From Flavobacteriales bacterium (lineage in GTDB: Bacteria; Bacteroidota; Bacteroidia; Flavobacteriales_D; Cryomorphaceae): a stretch of 35,707 bases of DNA. The notes below the pieces were generated by a model. That model was not told the origin of the DNA. It searched no databases and saw only the letters and a program-made list of their open reading frames with translations. The position numbers were made by a program, and so were the translations under genes. Every line of letters starts with the position of its first letter. The first letter of the stretch is position 1. The stretch covers positions 1 through 35,707 of the forward strand of contig SLDS01000236.1 in NCBI GenBank assembly GCA_007125175.1. The letters are read 5' to 3'. Below are positions 8,735 to 15,177 of the stretch, in pieces.

Positions 8735-9712
8735 ATGAGCGAAAGAGGAGCTGTCTCTACTTTTATTGAACATCACTTCAAGCACTTCAATGCAGCGGCT
8801 CTCGTGGATGCCGCGAAGGGCTATGAGACCCATCTGGCAGAGGATGGTAAAATGATGGTGACCCTTGCAGGGGCCATGAGCACTGCCGAGCTGGGGCGCA
8901 GCCTGGCAGAAATGATCAGGCAAGGCAAGGTGCACATCATCTCCTGCACCGGCGCCAATCTGGAGGAGGATATCATGAATCTGGTCGCTCATTCGCATTA
9001 CGAGCGTGTACCCAATTACCGCGATCTCACTCCTGAGCAGGAATGGGGGCTCCTGGAGCGAGGACTCAATCGGGTCACCGATACCTGCATACCCGAAGAG
9101 GAAGCCTTTAGGCGCATTCAATCCAAAATATACCAAGAGTGGAAGGAGGCCGAGGAAAAAGGTGAACGTTGCTTCCCCCACGAATACATGTATCGGATGT
9201 TGCTATCGGGTAGCTTGAAGGAATACTATGAGATTGATCCTGCCAACTCGTGGATGATTGCTGCCGCAGAAAAAAAACTCCCCATAGTCGTGCCCGGTTG
9301 GGAAGACAGCACCATGGGAAATATTTTTGCTTCTTACTGCATAAAAGGTGAACTAAAAAGCAGTACAGTGAAGTCGGGTATAGAGTACATGACCTGGCTC
9401 GCTGATTGGTATGTAAAAAATTCAGCAGGCAAAGGAGTGGGTTTTTTTCAGATCGGTGGGGGTATAGCCGGAGACTTTCCGATATGCGTTGTTCCAATGC
9501 TTTATCAGGATATGGAGATGGAGGATATTCCTTTTTGGTCTTATTTCTGCCAGATCTCAGATTCCACCACCAGCTATGGTTCCTATTCGGGAGCGGTTCC
9601 TAATGAGAAAATTACGTGGGGAAAACTCGATATCAACACCCCCAAATTTGTCGTGGAAAGTGATGCCACCATTGTGGCGCCATTAATTTTTGCATGGCTC
9701 TTAAAATGGTAA
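8735..9712 (+). CDS. Deoxyhypusine synthase-like protein (DHSL)
   Basis: The 325-residue protein shows the Rossmann-type deoxyhypusine synthase fold: an MVTLAGAMSTAELG segment near 41-54, TGANLEED at 72-79, a GGG at 241-243 and SGAVPNEKITWGKL at 285-298. Eukaryotic DHS moves an aminobutyl group from spermidine to eIF5A by way of an essential Lys in a GGG-VVK-HH context. Bacteria have no eIF5A, and here the block reads GGGIAGDFPICVVPM, with Gly or Asp where Lys should be. The same feature is familiar in bacterial DHS-like proteins. It probably acts on a small polyamine rather than a protein, but the reaction is unknown. An AAGGA stretch lies a few bases before the ATG. The neighbouring decarboxylase suggests a shared polyamine pathway. 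Confidence 0.85.
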   Translation: MSERGAVSTFIEHHFKHFNAAALVDAAKGYETHLAEDGKMMVTLAGAMSTAELGRSLAEMIRQGKVHIISCTGANLEEDIMNLVAHSHYERVPNYRDLTPEQEWGLLERGLNRVTDTCIPEEEAFRRIQSKIYQEWKEAEEKGERCFPHEYMYRMLLSGSLKEYYEIDPANSWMIAAAEKKLPIVVPGWEDSTMGNIFASYCIKGELKSSTVKSGIEYMTWLADWYVKNSAGKGVGFFQIGGGIAGDFPICVVPMLYQDMEMEDIPFWSYFCQISDSTTSYGSYSGAVPNEKITWGKLDINTPKFVVESDATIVAPLIFAWLLKW

Positions 9713-9899
9713 TAAACCTTTTATATCTTTATCCCGTATCTCGATTTTAAATGGCCGATAAAAGCACTTTCAGGCATGAAGTTTCAGAAGCTATTTTTTG
9801 GCAGCGGCACTTGTGTGAATTTTCCCATCAAAGATGGATCTTCAGCAATGTCTCTCACTTACGGAGTATGCTCACCTTATCAACTCAAACCGCTTTGAA

Positions 9900-10199
9900 A
9901 TGAAAAGGGTGATCAAGGACTTTAAGTCTATTACTCCGGAGGTCATGGCCTTGATCAATGACCAGTATCCCCATGGTTACGAAGATAATGAGCTCGTAAC
10001 CTTTGTGAATGCCAAGGGCGAGTTTATTAAAGCCCTTGAGGTAAGAACAGATGAAGTGGTATATCTCATCAAGTTGGATCGCAAGCTGGATGAGCACATC
10101 AACGATTACATGGAATCCGATGACTACGGCTACGGCGACGATGATTCAGTTGATGTAGAAATAGGCGGCTCCATGGACGATGAAGACGACGAAGATTAG
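9900..10199 (+). CDS. Conserved-looking hypothetical acidic protein
   Basis: From the ATG at 9900 the protein has 99 residues and begins MKRVIKDFKSITPEV, which resembles the usual start of a small Bacteroidota family. An upstream in-frame ATG at 9834 would add 22 residues. The first 65 residues alternate charged helix and strand (YEDNELVTFVNAKGEF, then EVVYLIKLD), and the tail is extremely acidic, ending in MDDEDDED with many Asp and Gly-Tyr. There is no signal peptide or membrane segment, so it is probably cytosolic. A possible promoter box TATCTTTA lies at 9724-9731. It is followed after 26 bases by a small, very basic protein on the same strand. Confidence 0.7.
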   Translation: MKRVIKDFKSITPEVMALINDQYPHGYEDNELVTFVNAKGEFIKALEVRTDEVVYLIKLDRKLDEHINDYMESDDYGYGDDDSVDVEIGGSMDDEDDED

Positions 10200-10225
10200 C
10201 ATTTCAATGTGAACGTATCGAGAGA

Positions 10226-10378
10226 TGAAGCACAAGAGATCTCACAAAACGCACAAGCAGCCGCATTGGCTGAGCGAGGAGGATTATGCGAATCAAATGC
10301 CACCTCGAAAAACCAAGCAAACCGGAAACAAGCTGCCCAAGCGCCTGCGCTGGCATGACCTGGATCTGGATGATTGAG
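10226..10378 (+). CDS. Small basic protein of 50 residues
   Basis: The ATG at 10226 opens a 50-codon frame to TGA at 10376-10378. The product begins MKHKRSHKTHKQPHW, is rich in Lys, Arg and His in its first 42 residues, contains LPKRLRWHD, and ends in an acidic DLDLDD tail. It fills the space between the acidic protein (stop at 10199) and the VOC gene, on the same strand, which supports a real gene. It lacks Cys-pair zinc motifs and signal sequences; nucleic-acid binding is suggested by composition only. It may be co-transcribed with its acidic neighbour. Confidence 0.5.
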
Positions 10379-10453
10379 GTGTGAGCTGCGCCTTCTTTTA
10401 AGCTTTTGCTGAGGAAAGCCAATCACCGCCTCCCATTCAAATTTTACGATGTA

Positions 10454-10873
10454 ATGAAAGGAGTATTTCATCTGGCTTTTGCTACTAGCAATATTGAGCG
10501 GGCCAAGGCATTCTACAGAGACACACTTGGCTGCCCGCTTGGTCGCACTTCGAGCATTTGGTGTGATTTCAACTTTTTTGGTCACCAACTGAGTATTCAC
10601 AAGATTCAGCGAAAAATTGGGCGACCCAAAAACTACTACCATCCCAACAGCGCTTTTCCTGCGCGGCATTTCGGAGTGGTGCTCGAGTGGAAGGATTGGC
10701 ATGACCTGGAGTCAAAGCTCAAATCGGCGGGCATCCCATTTCTGGTCGAGCCGCAAATCGTCTTTCAAGGTGAGGTTGGTGAGCAGAAAACCATGTTCAT
10801 AGAAGATCCCGATGGAAATGCAATCGAGTTCAAATCTTTCGAAGATGGCTCGAAGATATTTGCGACGGAGTAG
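10454..10873 (+). CDS. VOC (glyoxalase/bleomycin-resistance fold) family protein
   Basis: I start at the ATG at 10454, where the protein begins MKGVFHLAFATSNIERAKAF, the usual first beta-alpha unit of VOC proteins. The longer frame from 10406 adds 16 unlike residues. The product has 139 residues and two VOC modules. Possible metal ligands are His6, His49 (HQLSIH), His72 (RHFGVV) and Glu125 (GNAIEFK), in the normal four places. The DPDGNAIEFK end block is typical. VOC enzymes include glyoxalases, dioxygenases and resistance proteins; the substrate here is unknown. It is convergent with dnaX, with only 9 bases between the stops, and no terminator is visible between them. Confidence 0.88.
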   Translation: MKGVFHLAFATSNIERAKAFYRDTLGCPLGRTSSIWCDFNFFGHQLSIHKIQRKIGRPKNYYHPNSAFPARHFGVVLEWKDWHDLESKLKSAGIPFLVEPQIVFQGEVGEQKTMFIEDPDGNAIEFKSFEDGSKIFATE

Positions 10874-10882
10874 CGTTGCCTC

Positions 10883-12940
10883 TCAGTGATCGTGCTCAAT
10901 ATCGAGGTCGAATTGCTTGCGCAATAGCTCTATGCGTGGGTTGATTTCCCGCATGGCTTTATAGCGGTCTTCAGGTGTGTAGAGCTTTACATCCTCACTG
11001 TCCTCTTCCTCCTGTATTACACCGCGCAGATCGATTTTCCAGTTGCGTAGGTTCTCCCGCAAAAAACCGAGCAATTGCGGCTTGTCATGGTTCAAATCAG
11101 CCAATTGCACATGGTTGTCCAAAACCAGCTCTACGAGATTTTCTTCGATTACAACAGGCTTTCTTTTGGTGAGGGTGGCGTAATAACTTTGGCGATCTTC
11201 CTCTTTCACTTTCGCGGCGTATTCATCCCACACTTCCCAAAGCTGAGCGAGATTGAAGGGCTTTGATGGTCGCTCACCTGTGAGAGGTGATAGGTTTAGC
11301 CCTTCGGGCACATTTTCAAGATCCGGTTTGGGCAAGGCACTTTTGGTTTCCATGGAGTCCTTCAATGAGACCATCCCCTTTTGTCGTTTGGCTCCTAGTC
11401 GCTTGCTGAAGGCTGAAGTTTTGGGCTTGGCAGGTTCCGGGTGCTTTTGTGCGAGCGATGCTTCTGCGATCGGACTATCACTTGGCGCACTTGCTTTTTC
11501 TGCTTCCTCTACTTTATCGCGGGGCTCATTTTGCTCCTCTTCTCCATGCTTCACTTGGATTTCCGCAGCAGATTCCGGTTTTGGGCCATTGGTCTCTGCG
11601 GCCATTTTGGGATAGCCCTCTGCAGCCTCATTCACCTCGCTATTGATGGCCTTCTTGCTCTCTTTTGGTGGAGCAATTGGCTCTGCTTGGCTTATCTCTT
11701 TCTCCCTATTTCCGTTTTGGGAAGGCTTCGCGATGATCTCCTCATGGGTCTCAGATGCTTCCGGCCTTGGGCTGTGGTCAGCAGGTCGCTGGCTCGTATT
11801 GCTTAATGAGCCTGTTTCATTGGCCCGCTCAATGGGCTCGCTATCGTCGTTCTCAGCGTTTTTTTTTTCAAAGTCGGCCTTGCCGCTCAGCTTGCACAGC
11901 TTCAGCAGAGCCAACTCCACCAGCAGGCGTGGCTTGCGGCTCGACTTGTACTGCAAATCCGTCTCTGATGTGAGGTTCATAGCATTGAGCAAGAAGCGTA
12001 TATCGCAGCGTTTGGATTGATCGACGTATCGCGGCACGAGGTGATCTCCTACCTCCATCATCCGACCCGTCTCAGGGTCTGAACTCAGCATCAATTTGCG
12101 AAAGTGCTCTGCAAGCCCATTGATAAAGTGATGTGGGTCAAATCCTTTCCTGATTATTTCATCTAGGGTGAGCAGCACCGCGGTAGTATTGCCATCCAGG
12201 ATGCTGTCTGTGATGCTGAAGTAAAATTCGTGATCCACAATATTCAAGCTGCGAATCACATCTTGGTACGTCAATTTATTGCCAGTAAAACTGACCAATT
12301 GGTCAAAAATCGACAAGGCATCGCGCAATCCTCCATCCGCCTTCTCAGCAATGGTGTGCAGGGCCTGCTCTTCAGCTTCGATTTCTTCTCGTTGGGCAAT
12401 ATCGCGCAGATGCTCCACCATGTCACTCACCTGTATCCGGCTGAAATCGAATACCTGACAGCGTGATAAGATCGTGGGAAGAACTTTGTTTTTTTCCGTC
12501 GTTGCCAAGATGAAAATGGCATATGGAGGCGGTTCCTCCAGCGTTTTCAGGAAGGCGTTGAAGGCACCGGAGGAGAGCATATGCACCTCATCGATGATGT
12601 AGACTTTATACTTGCCAACCTGCGGTGGAATCCGCACCTGATCTATCAGGTTTCGGATGTCCTCGACCTTGTTGTTCGAGGCAGCATCGAGCTCAAAAAT
12701 GTTGAAGGCAAAATCTTCATCGGGCGCGGCATTTTCCTGGCTGTGCTCATTGACCGTTCTGGCCAGTATCCTCGCGCAGGTGGTTTTGCCCACACCCCTT
12801 GGCCCACAAAAAAGAAAAGCCTGGGCAAGGTGATTTTGCTCAACCGACCTCAAGAGGGTTTCCGTGATTCCTTCTTGACCCACCACCTCGTTAAAGCGTT
12901 TGGGGCGGTATTTTCGAGCTGATACTACAAAATCTTCCAT
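10883..12940 (-). CDS. dnaX: DNA polymerase III subunit gamma/tau
   Basis: This is the clamp-loader ATPase of the replisome. I take the ATG at 12940, giving 685 residues that begin MEDFVVSARKYRPKRF, the family start; a TACCTTTG box ends 18 bases upstream. Walker A is GPRGVGKTT (46-54), the DEVH box is at 117-120 and the SRC sensor motif at 159-161. The clamp-loader core ends near residue 352 (VELALLKLCKL). The zinc-binding Cys cluster of E. coli DnaX is absent: after the Walker helix the chain runs through a short acidic loop to FELDAASNN. Residues about 355-570 are a low-complexity Glu/Ala/Pro/Lys linker, followed by a conserved C-terminal domain (LAQLWEVWDEYA onward). A run of ten A lies at the junction of core and linker; see the separate feature and finding. 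Confidence 0.95.
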   Translation of the reverse strand: MEDFVVSARKYRPKRFNEVVGQEGITETLLRSVEQNHLAQAFLFCGPRGVGKTTCARILARTVNEHSQENAAPDEDFAFNIFELDAASNNKVEDIRNLIDQVRIPPQVGKYKVYIIDEVHMLSSGAFNAFLKTLEEPPPYAIFILATTEKNKVLPTILSRCQVFDFSRIQVSDMVEHLRDIAQREEIEAEEQALHTIAEKADGGLRDALSIFDQLVSFTGNKLTYQDVIRSLNIVDHEFYFSITDSILDGNTTAVLLTLDEIIRKGFDPHHFINGLAEHFRKLMLSSDPETGRMMEVGDHLVPRYVDQSKRCDIRFLLNAMNLTSETDLQYKSSRKPRLLVELALLKLCKLSGKADFEKKNAENDDSEPIERANETGSLSNTSQRPADHSPRPEASETHEEIIAKPSQNGNREKEISQAEPIAPPKESKKAINSEVNEAAEGYPKMAAETNGPKPESAAEIQVKHGEEEQNEPRDKVEEAEKASAPSDSPIAEASLAQKHPEPAKPKTSAFSKRLGAKRQKGMVSLKDSMETKSALPKPDLENVPEGLNLSPLTGERPSKPFNLAQLWEVWDEYAAKVKEEDRQSYYATLTKRKPVVIEENLVELVLDNHVQLADLNHDKPQLLGFLRENLRNWKIDLRGVIQEEEDSEDVKLYTPEDRYKAMREINPRIELLRKQFDLDIEHDH
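11808..11839 (-). other. Possible hairpin downstream of the dnaX A-run
   Basis: On the coding strand GAGCCCATTG pairs with CAATG, a five-base bulge (AAACA) and GGCTC, around a seven-base loop. It begins 19 bases after the A-run, which is farther than usual for a ribosomal frameshift stimulator, so its role is uncertain. Confidence 0.35.
11859..11868 (-). other. A10 slippery run in dnaX with an immediate -1 frame stop
   Basis: In the coding strand codons 358-361 read GAA AAA AAA AAC, giving ten A in a row. If one A is added in the transcript, or the ribosome slips back one base, the reading becomes AAA CGC TGA and stops at 11855-11853. The product would then have about 362 residues and end just after the clamp-loader core, as a gamma subunit does. 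Confidence 0.6.
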
Positions 12941-12958
12941 TCTATGAGCTTCTTCTTG

Positions 12959-12966
12959 CAAAGGTA
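12959..12966 (-). promoter_or_regulatory. Promoter -7 box for dnaX
   Basis: The minus strand reads TACCTTTG, an exact TAnnTTTG match, 18 bases before the ATG at 12940. It supports this start over the longer frame beginning at 13042. No -33 box is seen. Confidence 0.45.
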
Positions 12967-13062
12967 AGGGATTAAGCAGTCGGGACGTCATCTCTACCCG
13001 GCTCTTTTTCCACATATTTACGGCCTTATTCTTGGCGCTCATTATTCTTTAGCCTTGGCTGT

Positions 13063-13075
13063 GCCTTTCGGCAAA
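13063..13075 (-). repeat. Copy 3 of the TTTGCCGAAAGG(C) dispersed motif
   Basis: The minus strand reads TTTGCCGAAAGGC, preceded by A. It lies in the intergenic region between divergent dnaX and rpsF. Confidence 0.85.
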
Positions 13076-13157
13076 TGGTGGAAAACATTCAGTAAACCAG
13101 TTGAATGTATTCTGCCAAAGCCGCTTCTTTTTGGGCCATTGTCACAGAAGGAAATAT

Positions 13158-13188
13158 CTTGCTTGAGACTTGAAATTTACTACCTTTG
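13158..13188 (+). promoter_or_regulatory. Promoter of the rpsF-rpsR-rplI operon
   Basis: CTTG at 13158-13161 and TACCTTTG at 13181-13188 are separated by exactly 19 bases, the usual layout of Bacteroidota housekeeping promoters (TTTG-N19-TAnnTTTG). The leader to the ATG at 13231 is about 35 bases. Confidence 0.7.
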
Positions 13189-13230
13189 CACTCCATTTTT
13201 GGAAAATTCATTTAACCAACGACAGCACTT

Positions 13231-13575
13231 ATGACAAATCGTTATGAGACCGTTTTCATTCTTACTCCCGTTTTGTCTGATGATCAGGCAAAGGAAGCGG
13301 TCGAAAAGTTCAAAGGCCTCTTGAAAGAGGAGGGTGCGAAGTTTCACCACCAGGAAGACTGGGGGCTTAGAAAACTCGCCTACCCAATTCAAAAGAAATC
13401 AACTGGTTTTTATCACCTCTTGGAATTTGAGAGTGAAGGTAGCGCCATCGAAAAGCTTGAACTGGCTTTTCGCCGCGATGAGCGCGTACTGCGCTTTCTG
13501 ACTGTGAAGCTCGACAAGCACGCTGTTGCTTACAACGAGAAGAAACGAAGCAAAAAAAGTGAAGTAACCGCATAA
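13231..13575 (+). CDS. rpsF: 30S ribosomal protein S6
   Basis: S6 binds 16S rRNA together with S18 in the platform of the small subunit. The 114-residue protein begins [19 protein letters not shown] and carries the family motif [13 protein letters not shown] near residues 48-60 and [15 protein letters not shown] near 86-100. The Lys-rich tail is usual. It is the first gene of a tight operon; rpsR begins 10 bases after its stop. Many bacteria have ssb between rpsF and rpsR, but here it is absent, as is common in Bacteroidota. In E. coli the S6:S18 complex can bind the leader RNA of this operon; such control here is only possible. Confidence 0.97.
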   Translation: MTNRYETVFILTPVLSDDQAKEAVEKFKGLLKEEGAKFHHQEDWGLRKLAYPIQKKSTGFYHLLEFESEGSAIEKLELAFRRDERVLRFLTVKLDKHAVAYNEKKRSKKSEVTA

Positions 13576-13585
13576 AGCAATCAAA

Positions 13586-13852
13586 ATGGCCGACAATTCA
13601 GAAATCCGTTATCTCACGCCTATCAAGATTGATACACAGCGTGATAAGTACTGTCGCTTTCGCAAAAACCGAATCAAGTACATTGACTACAAAGATCCCA
13701 ACTTCCTACTGAAGCTTGTCAACGAACAAGGTAAGATTCTTCCAAGACGCATCACAGGTACTTCAATGAAGTATCAGCGCAGAGTGGCTCAGGCCATTAA
13801 GCGTTCAAGGCACCTCGCCTTGATGCCTTATGTTGGTGACCTTCTAAAATAA
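13586..13852 (+). CDS. rpsR: 30S ribosomal protein S18
   Basis: S18 is the small basic partner of S6 on the 30S platform. The 88-residue protein has the family blocks KYCRFRKN near residues 21-28, [13 protein letters not shown] near 33-45, and [30 protein letters not shown] in the second half. It retains a single Cys (Cys23), so it is not the zinc-binding form. The gene lies 10 bases after rpsF and 8 bases before rplI, consistent with one transcript. Confidence 0.97.
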   Translation: MADNSEIRYLTPIKIDTQRDKYCRFRKNRIKYIDYKDPNFLLKLVNEQGKILPRRITGTSMKYQRRVAQAIKRSRHLALMPYVGDLLK

Positions 13853-13860
13853 GCACGACC

Positions 13861-14307
13861 ATGGAAATTATTCTCAAGCAAGACGTAGATAAGTTGGGAT
13901 ACAAAGACGATCTCGTCCAGGTGAAGCCCGGCTATGCACGCAATTATTTGATACCACAAGGTCTGGCCCAAGTGGCTACCCCAAGTATCAAGAAAATGCA
14001 TGCTGAGACTCTGCGCCAAAGGGCACATAAAGAGTCAAAAGTTAAAGAAGAAGCCCAGCAATTGGCTATAAAGCTTGCCGCTCAAACCATCAAGATCGGT
14101 GCAAAGGTTGGAGAGAATGGAAAGATCTTCGGATCTGTTAATACCATTCAATTGGCCGACGCATTGGCTGCTGAAGGTTTTGAGGTAGACCGCAAACGCA
14201 TCACTATCAAGAATGAGCCGATCAAACAGGTTGGCCTGTATCAAGCCGAAGTGGTGCTTCACAAAGAAATAAGCCAAACCATCAACTTTGAGGTGATGGG
14301 TGAGTAG
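13861..14307 (+). CDS. rplI: 50S ribosomal protein L9
   Basis: L9 is the elongated two-domain protein at the base of the L1 stalk. The 148-residue product begins MEIILKQDVDKLGYKDDLVQVKPGYARNYLIPQGLA, the standard N-terminal rRNA-binding domain. A Lys/Glu/Ala-rich linker helix follows at about 45-75, then the C-terminal domain with KIGAKVGENGKIFGSVN. Length and order are normal. It is the last gene of the rpsF operon, and a rho-independent terminator follows 26 bases after the stop. Confidence 0.97.
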   Translation: MEIILKQDVDKLGYKDDLVQVKPGYARNYLIPQGLAQVATPSIKKMHAETLRQRAHKESKVKEEAQQLAIKLAAQTIKIGAKVGENGKIFGSVNTIQLADALAAEGFEVDRKRITIKNEPIKQVGLYQAEVVLHKEISQTINFEVMGE

Positions 14308-14333
14308 GTGATACTCTTGCTGCTACAGCTATC

Positions 14334-14366
14334 AGCCGTTCCCCCTTGCGTGGAACGGCTTTTTTA
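14334..14366 (+). terminator. Terminator of the rpsF-rpsR-rplI operon
   Basis: AGCCGTTCC at 14334-14342 pairs with GGAACGGCT at 14352-14360 around a nine-base loop and is followed by a run of T. This is a good rho-independent terminator in the plus direction. Confidence 0.85.
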
Positions 14367-14502
14367 TTTTCGGAAAATTGTTACCTTTTACATCGAAACC
14401 AAAAAGCCTTTTGACCCTTACCCGACGAATGTCTTGGAGAAGCTGTTCTGAACATTCGCCTCTTACACACTGTTAAACTTCCAAGAATCAACACCTGATA
14501 TT

Positions 14503-14940
14503 ATGAACCGAACTATAAAATACGGCCTCTTAACTTCCCTGTTTCTGATCATTTATTTCATACTCATGAAGCTGATAGGACAGGAAGCAAATTTTAGCCT
14601 TCGATTCCTGAATTTTTTCATCCTCATAGGTGGTGTCTACGCCCTCCTAGCCAATAGCTATGCCAAAAGTCCCATGCCCAGCTACTTTGAAGGTCTCATC
14701 TCAGGTCTACTTCTCACCGTGACTGCTGTGGTGGCTTTCGTTATCTTTTTGGCTGCTTACGTGAGTTTTATCGACCCGGGTTTTATTGAAATACTAGAAA
14801 ACTCGCGTATATGGGGCAATCGATTGAGCATCGGCGAAGCTGCTTTTGCCATCTTCATTGAGGGAATAGCCTCAGGTGTTGTTATATCTTTTGCCTGGAT
14901 GCAGTATTTCAAAAGCCGCTTGAGCGCTGCGAAGGCTTGA
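14503..14940 (+). CDS. DUF4199-like membrane protein
   Basis: The 145-residue protein has four hydrophobic segments, near residues 7-25, 33-50, 64-87 and 108-132. It ends with a block of the form FIEGIASGVVISFAWMQYFK that resembles the C-terminal pattern of DUF4199 proteins, a Bacteroidota inner-membrane family of unknown function. It is slightly shorter than most members. The gene stands alone between the L9 terminator and a convergent SDR gene. A weak box, TACCTTTT at 14382-14389, would leave a leader of over 100 bases, so the promoter is uncertain. Family assignment is moderate; that it is a polytopic membrane protein is clear. Confidence 0.7.
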   Translation: MNRTIKYGLLTSLFLIIYFILMKLIGQEANFSLRFLNFFILIGGVYALLANSYAKSPMPSYFEGLISGLLLTVTAVVAFVIFLAAYVSFIDPGFIEILENSRIWGNRLSIGEAAFAIFIEGIASGVVISFAWMQYFKSRLSAAKA

Positions 14941-15177
14941 TCAATGCCTTTATAAGTTTTGGCCTAACTTCCGTAAATGCTGAACCAAGCCAATCTCGCG
15001 TAGCTGACAATTTGCTCTTTCTGGAGAAGCAGATAAATTTCACTAATGATGTTTGTGAAAGCACCTTCCTCTTCAAGACCTCACTGCAATTCACTCTTCA
15101 TCGCTCACATTTCTTTGATGAAAGTCAAAAAGGCCCCATACAATCATATCATAATGCATACCCTTAAATTTTGAAGC

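Noticed and set aside
11281-11313. GCCCTTCGGGCAC as a further copy of the dispersed motif
   Set aside because: It differs at several positions from GCCTTTCGGCAAA and is an ordinary self-complementary stretch in dnaX.
14937-15167. Plus-strand frame of 76 codons after the DUF4199 gene
   Set aside because: It depends on a TTG start overlapping the previous stop, has no promoter box and no recognisable features.
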